Shown piece by piece: positions 1-7,471 of a stretch of 18,701 nucleotides of DNA. The stretch is taken from positions 1 to 18,701 of the forward strand of contig DFGM01000023.1 in NCBI GenBank assembly GCA_002371755.1, in the 5' to 3' direction. Position 1 is the stretch's first letter. Each line of letters starts with the position of its first letter. The position numbers and the translations under genes are program-made. The stretch is from Verrucomicrobia bacterium UBA3750 (GTDB taxonomy: Bacteria; Verrucomicrobiota; Kiritimatiellia; RFP12; UBA1067). Under the pieces are notes generated by a model. It made no database searches. It was not told where the DNA came from and worked only from the letters and a program-made list of their open reading frames with translations.

Positions 1-37
1 CGAACTTGCCGTCGGGGCCGGGCACATAGGTGTGTAC

Positions 38-57
38 ATATGATTCTATATGATTCT
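38..57. repeat. Perfect 10-bp tandem duplication
   Basis: The decamer ATATGATTCT occurs twice back to back (38-47 and 48-57). It lies about 20 bp beyond the stop that ends the minus-strand NusG-like fragment. Ten bases is not a multiple of three, so a duplication here would shift any reading frame crossing it. It looks like a recent slippage or insertion scar, but 20 bp is too short to exclude chance. Confidence 0.6.
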
Positions 58-78
58 AATAGATAGCGCACACGGGAG

Positions 79-170
79 TCAATGCCGGATATGCATTCGC
101 TCCATTATAGCCTGAAGTTTCTTCTCCGTCCTAGGCTTGACCAGCAGCATGTACCACTTGCCTGCCATGG
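79..170 (-). pseudogene. NusG/UpxY/RfaH-like antiterminator, N-terminal fragment
   Basis: Read on the minus strand from the ATG at 170-168, the peptide begins MAGKWYMLLVKPRTEKK and ends at a TGA (81-79) after only about 30 residues. The W-Y-x-L-x-x-K-P-R-x-E-K-K pattern matches the first strand and helix of the NusG N-terminal domain (PF02357), seen in NusG, RfaH, LoaP and UpxY, which bind RNA polymerase and suppress pausing or termination. Family members are normally about 160-180 residues, so this is a fragment. Other genes here stop at TGA, so recoding is unlikely. No good ribosome-binding site precedes the ATG. No NusG-like sequence resumes convincingly in the other frames towards position 1. 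It could be a relic, a frameshifted gene whose remainder lies outside the window, or a chance match. Confidence 0.45.
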
Positions 171-313
171 CAGAATCTGCCCCGGAATCCAAATTTTGAA
201 TACACTCCGTTCCCGTCAAGTATGCATGTATCTTGACCAAAACCCATCCTGCGGGCGTGAAGTATGAATTGTTTTTCCATACGTAACAGCCTATTGCGGC
301 TGATACGCCTAAT

Positions 314-342
314 ACTATAACACATTGTGAACGCCCGCGCAA
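314..342 (-). promoter_or_regulatory. Candidate promoter for the NusG-like fragment
   Basis: On the minus strand, TTGCGC (342-337) and TATAGT (319-314) are separated by 17 bp. A transcript would start near 307 and reach the NusG-like ATG at 170 after an untranslated leader of about 135 nt. The -10 is one base from consensus and the spacing is optimal, but the -35 is weaker. The call is by eye only. Confidence 0.35.
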
Positions 343-378
343 GGGGGGAAATGCAGAAAATGTGGCTCAGCAGCCTTA

Positions 379-408
379 TTGACTTTCGGCCATTCGATAT
401 GGTATAAT
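379..408 (+). promoter_or_regulatory. Candidate sigma-70 promoter upstream of the giant secreted protein gene
   Basis: TTGACT (379-384) and a perfect TATAAT (403-408) are separated by 18 bp, and TG one base upstream of the -10 makes an extended -10. The 12-mer ATATGGTATAAT (397-408) recurs exactly at 6454-6465 in front of the next operon. The start codon of the next gene is at 895, so the untranslated leader would be about 480 nt unless a nearer promoter is used. I saw no better promoter between 700 and 880. Confidence 0.6.
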
Positions 409-540
409 GTGATTGTCGTTTGGAGAATAGAACTTTCAAGTTGAGGCGCAATTTCTAAATCTAACCATATGACTTCCACTCTTCACAGCATCGCCGGAGG
501 AAATGCGCTGAAAATGCGCGTGGCGTGCCCTGCCGAAATA

Positions 541-551
541 GGGGGGGGGGG
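541..551 (+). repeat. Homopolymeric G11 tract
   Basis: Eleven consecutive G residues lie in the leader, about 135 bp downstream of the candidate promoter and about 345 bp upstream of the start codon of the giant surface-type protein. G runs of this length are prone to slipped-strand mispairing and are known phase-variation switches in other bacteria. The length is read from one assembled sequence and may vary or be an assembly artefact. Confidence 0.9.
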
Positions 552-676
552 TCAAGGCTGCTCGGACGCAATAGCGGCCTTCTACGGCGCACTACACGCG
601 ATTTTAGATGGCAGTCTCCGGAACGTGTCAAGTTCCGCGCCAATCACTCAAAGGGACAGAATAGTCGGAAGCGGTT

Positions 677-693
677 CAAGGGACGTTCCCTTG
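677..693 (+). repeat. Perfect inverted repeat (hairpin) in the leader
   Basis: Arms CAAGGGA (677-683) and TCCCTTG (687-693) pair perfectly around a 3-nt centre CGT. No T-tract follows, so it is not a canonical intrinsic terminator. It could be an RNA hairpin in the leader or a dyad operator site. Confidence 0.55.
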
Positions 694-894
694 TCGACTC
701 TTCCGCCGTCTTTTGTCGCCTGCACCCCTCTTATTCCCATGTCTCCATTTTGTTCCGGGCGGTGTACGCAGCACGGATGGCGTTGGTTTTCTTCCAAGCC
801 CCAACCGTATCGCTTCGTTAATTGGCCTGTCAAGCGCCAATCCCCCGTCCCCGGTCAAACGGTTCATTCTCAACAGTAAAAAGGAGTGAAAAAG

Positions 895-3800
895 ATGAAG
901 AGAGAGAATACAGCATTGTCAAGAGCGGTAAAACGATTCGCTCTTGGCCTGGTCGCAGCGGGAGTGGTCACACCGGTCCTGGCGGCGGCACCCGTCGCCG
1001 AGTGGTACGGCAACTTCGACACGACCGACCACGGCGGCGGCTGGACGTTCAGCGCGAACGGCAATACGTCTGACGCGAACGGCGTGACAATCACAGCCAA
1101 CAAGCCGGCGGTGATTAAGACGACGTCCAATGTCAAATCGACCGTAACGGTGGTAGTCGGCTACAAGGGCCCGACCTCGACGACCTCCGGCACGATCGTG
1201 TCGTTCTGCACAGATGGAAACTCCAGCAACAACCGTCAGAACCTCAGCCTGACCAATGGCCGTATGACCATGGGCTGGACAACGAACTACAAATACGCCG
1301 AGACGCGCAACATCCAGCCTGACGACGGTAAACTGCATTTTGCCGTGTTTTCATATTCCGGCACGGTCGGGGCTAACAATGGCACCACATGTTGGCTGGA
1401 CGACGGAGCGCGCGCCGATTCAACGGGCCTTGGTTCTAGCACGGCTTATTATATCAAGGACATAGCGCTTGGTGCGATACGCTCGCCAGCGAATGCACTC
1501 TCCAACGCCGAGTTCAAGTATGTGGCGATCTATGACAGCTATTTCGACAATGCAGCTGCCGCTGCGGCACTGGCGAGGGCGAAGGCAGCCGCAAACGGCT
1601 CATCGTCCATCACGGCGACGGCCGGCGGTGCAGCGCTCCCTGCGTCGGACGCGGATAAGAGCGTCACCGTGACAGGCGAGGCCGGGGGTGTCTTGACTGT
1701 CGCGGAGAGCGTTTCGCTCGGCGCCTTGACCACGGCGGGCGAGGCGGTCACGATCAAGCCAGCGCAAGGCGCCTGCATTTCCGCCGGGGCGGTGGATGCG
1801 ACGGCGGCGGCGATCACCGTCGATTTGACGGACTGGGACTTCAAGGCACTTGCGTGGAACGCCGTCGCCGGCGCACCCTACCGCGTCTGGCCCCTGAAGA
1901 GCGGAACAATGGCCGGCACCGTCACGCTCGACACGACTGGTGCGGAGCTCCCCACGGGATATGCGCTGACAACCATCTCCACCATACTCGGACCCGCCAT
2001 CGAAATCTCCACCTCGCTCCAGCTCGGTGGCTCGCTTAATGTCAACTTCTATGCCCCAGATCGAAATCCAACCGGCTCTATCGCGAGTTCGGAGGCGTCA
2101 CATGGCGCATATCCCATAATCGGCACGACCTGGAATGAGGTGACCAGTAAGAATGCACAGACTGACGTGGCAGTTGCAAAATACGTGACGGCGGGCGGAG
2201 AAGTCAAGACAGACGGCGCCGCCAAGGTCACGACGGTCAACGTCGCAAATTCCTATATTTCAGGTTCAAGCGGAATCTTTTCCGGATACATCGACGATGG
2301 CAGCACGCCGACGGTCACGATCACGGATATACCCTTCTTGAAATACCGCGTGATAGTGTATGTGGCAACAGATTCCAGCAGTCTCTCGTTTTCGACGAAG
2401 AGCATAAATGGCGTCTACTATTCCACGGCGGCGGCAGGGTCGACAGCCACTCCGTCGCTTCCAGGCCTGGGCGGTCTCTGGGGAGCCACTGACTACCGTG
2501 ACGGTGCGCTCGAGGGTGTGAGCTATCTCGCCTCGGATGTAATAAGCGACACGACGACCGTGACAATCGGCAACATGGTTCGAGATACTTCCATTTACCG
2601 CTCTTGCATCGCTGCGGTGCAGATTGTTGAAGTTGGCGTGGAGAAGGAAGTCGTGGCGGCGGAGCTGGAGCTTGCCGCCAATGCGGAAATCACGTTCCCC
2701 GGCGGTAGCGAGTGGACGATCGGCGGCACGGCTGGGCAGGCGCTCGCGTCCATTTCCGACGCGACGGCGGCCACGATTACGCTTGCCGGCGACGCAAAGA
2801 TCATCATGCCTTCTTCCGTCACGGCTGCAATCGCCGACAACCTGACATTGCTCGACGTTAGGCTGGCGGATGGCGTTTCCTCGGCGACGCTTACTGTCGA
2901 ATATGGCGCCACGGGCGATTTGCCGGAGGACTCCGCGACGACAGCGACGTGGACGAAAGATGCGCCCTCCGGGCTGGTGGAGTTCTCCGCTGCGAGTGGC
3001 GTGACTCTGAAGGAGGCGATTGCATCGAGTTCGATTGACACGGCGGCATACGCGTATGCAGTCGACGGCGACAATGTGTATGTGGCCAAGCGCCCCGAAA
3101 CCGGCGTAGTCAGCGTTCGCATCGGCGCGAGGACGCAGGCGGCGTCCGGCGGCTACATCGCCCCATCCTACTCGAGCGTCGGTCCATATCCGCTCTCCGG
3201 TGTTCTCTGGGAGCAGACGAAATTTTGGAACGACAACAGCACGAGCGGCACATACACCGACGTCCAGGAGCTGAGCGACGCAAGCGGGGCGACGGCGGCG
3301 AATCCCATCCGCATCGCCTACTACGGGCACAATACATACTACAACAACAACGCCACGGACGCGAACGGAGCGAAGAACAACGTCAATTCGCCCAATAAGG
3401 TGCTGACATATACATATCTCGATGACTCCGATTCCGGCGACGGGGCGCTTACAGCGACGTCCTCCAGCAATCCGAGCGATACGCGCACGCTGCCCTCGCC
3501 GGGCCATTCGCGCGGCTGGCAGCTCCATTTCGAGAACATCCCCTACAATACCTACGATGTGTATTTCATCACCGCGTCCGACGTTTCCGCCGGGACGCTG
3601 AAGGAGTGCCCGATATACGTATCGCTCGACGGCGGCACGAACTGGAAGAGCTACTATGGCGATACTTCGAGCGGCAAGACGGCAATCGGCTTCAGCAACT
3701 GGACTGGTCTTCCCTTCGCGCAGGACGGCAATCTGGTGGAGGGCAAGAACTACCTCAAGATGCGCATTTCAAAGTCGCTCTACGGCGACAACATCCAGAC

Positions 3801-6357
3801 GCTCGAAATCACCCATGGCACGCGTGACACAGGCAACTCCATTCGCTCGGGCCTCGCGGCAATCCAGATTGTCGAAGTGACCAACGACGGCGTCTACACG
3901 CTTGAGAGCTCCGGCAACTGGTCGGATGCAATCTGGACTGTCGGCTCTACCACGGGTCAGGCATGGGCGGACACGGTCGAAGACGAGGCATCCACGGCGA
4001 AGATTGCGGCGAGCGAGACCATCTCCTCCGTCACTGTCAACACTGCGGTTTCGGCCGGTTCCGTGCTGCTTACCGGCACGAGCGACTTCGCGCTTAATGG
4101 AACGGCGACGCTGACCGTCTCCGATTCGTTTGACGCGACGGAGTTCACCGGCGCACTCACGCTCAACGCACCCGTCTCCGGCCCGATATACCTCGCGGAC
4201 AATGCGACGGTGGAGTTCGCCGGCGACAGGACGCTTGCATACAGCCTCAACGGCGAGACGGCGACGACGAAGATAACTTCCGGCGAGGTAGTGGCGGCCG
4301 GCAGCCTGAACACGAACATCGAGGTCGAGGACGGCGCGAAACTGAAGCTCGGCGCGGTCGGGGGCTTCGGCTCCACGGGCAGCGGCGCATACGCCAGCGG
4401 GAAGACGATAACCGCCAAGGAGGGCGGGACGATTGAACTCAACGGCATCGGGGGCGTGAATGAATACACACTCGCCGGCGGAACGCTCCAAAACACGGGG
4501 AACGCCATAGGCAATTCATCGCGCCAGACTTCGAAGCTGACCCTGAGTGCTGATTCGACCGTCAATGCCGGCTCGAACTTCGGGTTGCTGGCAAGCAACT
4601 TGGGTAGCACGATGCTGACTCTCGCGGGCAACAAGCTCACGAAGACGGGCGGCAACTCGTTCATCCTCTGCAACACGACGAGCGACGCGAACGGCTCCAT
4701 CGAGGTCGCCGCCGGCAACCTCTGGTTCACGCAGACAGGCTCGACAATCAACGTCCCCGTGACACTCGGGAACGGCACAACGGCAACAATCGACATCGCA
4801 TCCACTGTCAAGTCGTTTGCCGGCTCCGGGACGGTGAATGGCAGCGCCGCCCTGACGACGACGGGACTGGATTTGACCGGCGGCCTGACGGTTGCCGCGC
4901 CAGTCACGCTTGCGAATGGCGCCACTGTGAAGCTTGGCGCGGGCTCTGTCAGCAGCGCGATTACCGTCCCCGCGAGCGCAACTATCACGGTCGACTTCTC
5001 CGGCGTTTCCTCGCCGGTGGCGGGAGTCGTGCTCTCGAATATCACGCTTGGCGAGGACGCGGTAATCAACTGCACGGGAATTCCGAACGGCTTCCGCGCC
5101 GCGCTCTCGGGCGATTCCGTGGTGCTCGTCGACAACCGCACGGCGACATGGACAAACGCGGCCGAATCCGATAGCAACTGGGGGACGGCCGGCAACTGGT
5201 CCACAGGCTACGTTCCAGACCAGTACACGACCGTCACGTTCCCGGAGGAGGGCATGCCGGAAGGCGGTTGGACAGTGGGGCTGACGTCAAACACCGGCAC
5301 GGACAAGTGCTCCGGCATGGTGGCGGCGGGAGACGTAACATTCAACCGCGGCGGCTCCAACTGGGCGTATGTGGCGCTCTACGGCAATGTCAGCGGCGAG
5401 GGCTCTATAACGCTGGACATGGTAGGCTTCAATCTGTCGGCGGACTCGATCGTGTTCGCAGCACCGCTAACGACGGTGGCGAAATCGAACGACTCGTTCT
5501 TCTCCGGATCTGACAAGAGCGTGGCGTTCACAAAGGCGGTTACGATTTCCGCCGGCGAGTTCAAGATGGAAGACGTCCATGCCACATTTACTGGGCTCGT
5601 GGCGATAAACGACGGTGCCTACGCGCTATCCTACGGCGGAAAAGCCGAGTTCATCTTCAACGGCGGCATCAATATCCCCGATGGCGCGGCGGCGTCCCTC
5701 CGGCCCCATGCAACCTATCAGGGTGCGTACACAATCGCCTCAGCGGTGACGCTTGGCAGCGGATCGACCCTGGCCGTGACGACCGCCAAAACAACCGTGA
5801 CAGGGGCGACGTGGGTCTCTCGCGTGCCGGGCTATGAGGTCGGCTCGATGGTTGACGGCGCAACGACGACATACGCGCTCGTTGCGGCCGGCCTCGACCC
5901 TTCCAGCGGAACGCTCTCCGGAGATGTCGCGTTTGAAAATGAAGGCGACCTCGAGGGGGATGCGCTGACGCAAGCCGTGGTCGCGGCGGCGTCCATCACG
6001 CCCCCTGCTGGCGCAAACGTCGAGGAAAGCGTCTACAAGACATACTTCACTTACAGTGTCACCGAAAAAGAGGCCGGGGTGTGGACGCTGGAGATTACCG
6101 GACTTGATGCGTGCGCAGTCGTCACGCCGGTCGACCAAAGTGCGCTGGACGCCCTTGTGGCGGGGACGGCCGGCGGCACGGCGACGGTTTCGGTGAAACC
6201 CGGGCTCTACTACGGCTTCACGCCCGGCACCACCACGAAGCTGGACGACCCCGCCACTCTGACACTTGCCACCGGCGAGACGATGGAATACAACATCCCC
6301 TCCGGCGACAATGCACTTGTCGCGGTGAAGGTCGTCATCAGGGCGACGGCGGAATAA
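895..6357 (+). CDS. Giant secreted LamG / autotransporter-like repeat protein
   Basis: A secreted protein of about 1820 residues. I place the start at ATG 895, not the in-frame GTG at 886, because GTG 886 overlaps the Shine-Dalgarno AAGGAG (881-886), whose spacing suits 895. A basic N-terminus, a hydrophobic stretch ending near VLAAA and a polar continuation form a Sec signal peptide of about 33 residues. Residues about 40-220 resemble a concanavalin/LamG-like lectin fold. Two related modules follow (about 380-572 and 738-986), ending in near-identical RSCIAAVQIVEV and RSGLAAIQIVEV. Beta-rich repeats with NW/GNW motifs (about 1000 and 1420) recall autotransporter-associated passenger repeats of Verrucomicrobia-type bacteria. 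The C-terminal 60 residues carry a GLYYGF...LATGE module, not a beta-barrel, PEP-CTERM or LPXTG anchor. Composition is rich in Ala, Gly, Ser and Thr. Ligand, enzymatic activity and export partner are unknown; adhesion or glycan binding is inference. Confidence 0.9.
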   Translation: MKRENTALSRAVKRFALGLVAAGVVTPVLAAAPVAEWYGNFDTTDHGGGWTFSANGNTSDANGVTITANKPAVIKTTSNVKSTVTVVVGYKGPTSTTSGTIVSFCTDGNSSNNRQNLSLTNGRMTMGWTTNYKYAETRNIQPDDGKLHFAVFSYSGTVGANNGTTCWLDDGARADSTGLGSSTAYYIKDIALGAIRSPANALSNAEFKYVAIYDSYFDNAAAAAALARAKAAANGSSSITATAGGAALPASDADKSVTVTGEAGGVLTVAESVSLGALTTAGEAVTIKPAQGACISAGAVDATAAAITVDLTDWDFKALAWNAVAGAPYRVWPLKSGTMAGTVTLDTTGAELPTGYALTTISTILGPAIEISTSLQLGGSLNVNFYAPDRNPTGSIASSEASHGAYPIIGTTWNEVTSKNAQTDVAVAKYVTAGGEVKTDGAAKVTTVNVANSYISGSSGIFSGYIDDGSTPTVTITDIPFLKYRVIVYVATDSSSLSFSTKSINGVYYSTAAAGSTATPSLPGLGGLWGATDYRDGALEGVSYLASDVISDTTTVTIGNMVRDTSIYRSCIAAVQIVEVGVEKEVVAAELELAANAEITFPGGSEWTIGGTAGQALASISDATAATITLAGDAKIIMPSSVTAAIADNLTLLDVRLADGVSSATLTVEYGATGDLPEDSATTATWTKDAPSGLVEFSAASGVTLKEAIASSSIDTAAYAYAVDGDNVYVAKRPETGVVSVRIGARTQAASGGYIAPSYSSVGPYPLSGVLWEQTKFWNDNSTSGTYTDVQELSDASGATAANPIRIAYYGHNTYYNNNATDANGAKNNVNSPNKVLTYTYLDDSDSGDGALTATSSSNPSDTRTLPSPGHSRGWQLHFENIPYNTYDVYFITASDVSAGTLKECPIYVSLDGGTNWKSYYGDTSSGKTAIGFSNWTGLPFAQDGNLVEGKNYLKMRISKSLYGDNIQTLEITHGTRDTGNSIRSGLAAIQIVEVTNDGVYTLESSGNWSDAIWTVGSTTGQAWADTVEDEASTAKIAASETISSVTVNTAVSAGSVLLTGTSDFALNGTATLTVSDSFDATEFTGALTLNAPVSGPIYLADNATVEFAGDRTLAYSLNGETATTKITSGEVVAAGSLNTNIEVEDGAKLKLGAVGGFGSTGSGAYASGKTITAKEGGTIELNGIGGVNEYTLAGGTLQNTGNAIGNSSRQTSKLTLSADSTVNAGSNFGLLASNLGSTMLTLAGNKLTKTGGNSFILCNTTSDANGSIEVAAGNLWFTQTGSTINVPVTLGNGTTATIDIASTVKSFAGSGTVNGSAALTTTGLDLTGGLTVAAPVTLANGATVKLGAGSVSSAITVPASATITVDFSGVSSPVAGVVLSNITLGEDAVINCTGIPNGFRAALSGDSVVLVDNRTATWTNAAESDSNWGTAGNWSTGYVPDQYTTVTFPEEGMPEGGWTVGLTSNTGTDKCSGMVAAGDVTFNRGGSNWAYVALYGNVSGEGSITLDMVGFNLSADSIVFAAPLTTVAKSNDSFFSGSDKSVAFTKAVTISAGEFKMEDVHATFTGLVAINDGAYALSYGGKAEFIFNGGINIPDGAAASLRPHATYQGAYTIASAVTLGSGSTLAVTTAKTTVTGATWVSRVPGYEVGSMVDGATTTYALVAAGLDPSSGTLSGDVAFENEGDLEGDALTQAVVAAASITPPAGANVEESVYKTYFTYSVTEKEAGVWTLEITGLDACAVVTPVDQSALDALVAGTAGGTATVSVKPGLYYGFTPGTTTKLDDPATLTLATGETMEYNIPSGDNALVAVKVVIRATAE

Positions 6358-6408
6358 CGCGAGGCGACTGGGCGCATTCGCCCCGGCACTCCCGTTCTCG
6401 AAATGTTC

Positions 6409-6451
6409 TTCTCCGCCCCGCGCACCGGTAGATGGTTGCGGGGGTGGAGAA
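6409..6451 (+). terminator. Strong GC-rich hairpin after the giant gene
   Basis: The arm TTCTCC-g-CCCCGC (6409-6421) pairs with GCGGGG-gt-GGAGAA (6438-6451), giving 12 base pairs with one small internal loop and a 16-nt loop. It begins 52 nt after the stop of the giant gene and overlaps the -35 of the next promoter. No T-tract follows, so it is either a non-canonical terminator or a structure affecting the promoter. A smaller hairpin with GGGCG/CGCCC arms precedes it at 6370-6383. Confidence 0.35.
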
Positions 6452-6465
6452 GAATATGGTATAAT
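6436..6465 (+). promoter_or_regulatory. Candidate promoter of the ten-gene operon
   Basis: TTGCGG (6436-6441) and TATAAT (6460-6465) are separated by 18 bp, with an upstream TG (extended -10). Spacing and the 12-mer ATATGGTATAAT match the promoter at 379-408. Transcription would start near 6472, about 45 nt before the SPFH start codon. No comparable promoter is evident in the short gaps downstream, so it probably serves the whole run to 18455. Confidence 0.6.
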
Positions 6466-6516
6466 ATCCACCCTAGGCATATCATATACCACAAACACAA
6501 AAGAAAAGGAGCACAC

Positions 6517-7446
6517 ATGCTGACAGCAAGCGGAGATCTGGCGCTGACATTCTTCGGAATCGTGGCGCTTATAGTAGTCGTGGCAATCATCAAGACTGCG
6601 GTGATAGTACCGCAGAAGACGGCGTATATCGTCGAGCGGCTCGGCAAATACCGCTGCACTCTGGATGCGGGCTTCCACATTCTCGTGCCGTTCATAGACC
6701 GCATCGCCTACCGCCACACGCTCAAGGAACAGGCGATAGACGTGCCGCCGCAGGAGTGCATCACAAAGGATAACATCGCCGTCTCCGTGGACGGCATCCT
6801 CTACATGCAGGTGATGGATCCCGCCAAGGCCAGCTACGGCATCGGCAACTACCTTTTCGCGACGACGCAGCTTGCGCAGACCACGATGCGCTCGGAGATG
6901 GGCAAGCTCGACCTGGACCGCAGCTTCGAAGAGCGTACATCCATCAACGCGGCCATTGTCGCCGCCGTGGACAAGGCGAGCGATCCGTGGGGCATCAAGG
7001 TGACGCGCTACGAGATAAAGAACATCACGCCTCCGAGGACGATACGCGATGCGATGGAAAAGCAGATGAGGGCCGAACGCGAAAAGCGCGCCATGATTGC
7101 GGAATCTGAAGGCGAACGCCAGGCGAAGATAAACCGCGCCGAAGGCGAGAGGCAGGAAGCGATTGCGCTTTCCGAAGGCGAAAGGATGCGCAAGATAAAC
7201 GAGGCGGAAGGCAAGGCGAAGGAAATCCTGCTTGTCGCGGAAGCCCAGGCCGCGGGCATCACGAAGGTGGCCGAGGCGATAAACGGCAAGGGAGGGGTGG
7301 AATCCGTGAACATGCAGCTCGCGCAGCAGTATCTCACTCAATTCGGCAATCTCGCAAAGACCAACAACACGATGATCATACCCTCCAACCTCGCCGACGT
7401 GGCGGGCGTCCTGAAGGCGTGCTCCACCGTAATCAAAAACGCATAG
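6517..7446 (+). CDS. SPFH/band-7 membrane protein (QmcA/paraslipin type)
   Basis: A 309-residue member of the SPFH (stomatin/prohibitin/flotillin) family, which forms large membrane-anchored ring assemblies linked to protease control and membrane organisation. One N-terminal transmembrane helix (about residues 8-27) is followed by the SPFH domain, with the typical VPQKTAYIVERLGKY and DVPPQ...TKDN segments. A long Glu/Arg/Lys-rich coiled coil then carries four EGER/EGE-type repeats (about 185-240), and a short C-terminal tail ends the protein. The length matches E. coli QmcA (about 305). I use ATG 6517 because AAAAGGAG (6504-6511) sits just upstream; the frame is open to 6403, but that extension has no ribosome-binding site and overlaps the promoter. 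The NfeD-type partner often found beside such genes is absent. It is the first gene of the operon, 25 nt before the next. Confidence 0.88.
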   Translation: MLTASGDLALTFFGIVALIVVVAIIKTAVIVPQKTAYIVERLGKYRCTLDAGFHILVPFIDRIAYRHTLKEQAIDVPPQECITKDNIAVSVDGILYMQVMDPAKASYGIGNYLFATTQLAQTTMRSEMGKLDLDRSFEERTSINAAIVAAVDKASDPWGIKVTRYEIKNITPPRTIRDAMEKQMRAEREKRAMIAESEGERQAKINRAEGERQEAIALSEGERMRKINEAEGKAKEILLVAEAQAAGITKVAEAINGKGGVESVNMQLAQQYLTQFGNLAKTNNTMIIPSNLADVAGVLKACSTVIKNA

Positions 7447-7471
7447 GCAAGAACAAGAAGGAGAGAAGAAC

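Larger units (their letters stand above)
409..894 (+). other. Long non-coding leader before the giant secreted protein gene
   Basis: About 485 bp separate the candidate promoter from the start codon at 895. The + strand frame open at 469-879 lacks a ribosome-binding site and has no recognisable or conserved-looking content, so I do not call it a gene. The stretch contains a run of 11 G (541-551), a small hairpin with GGAAC/GTTCC arms (620-636), a perfect 7-bp-arm hairpin (677-693) and a 6-bp inverted repeat ATTGGC/GCCAAT (821-841). It ends in a strong Shine-Dalgarno AAGGAG (881-886). It may be a structured 5' leader or partly decayed DNA. Confidence 0.5.

Noticed and set aside
469..879. 136-residue + strand open frame in the leader
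   Set aside because: No ribosome-binding site, it passes through the G11 tract, its composition is not protein-like and it contains no recognisable domain. Treated as leader DNA.
886..894. GTG at 886 as start of the giant protein
   Set aside because: The GTG overlaps the Shine-Dalgarno AAGGAG (881-886). ATG 895, in the same frame, has correct spacing.
2266..3528. 420-residue minus-strand open frame inside the giant gene
   Set aside because: Arg- and Gly-rich shadow of a GC-rich gene. The + strand frame has a signal peptide, repeats and a ribosome-binding site.
3957..5204. 415-residue minus-strand open frame inside the giant gene
   Set aside because: Low-complexity Ser/Pro/Val antisense shadow with no domain and no start context.
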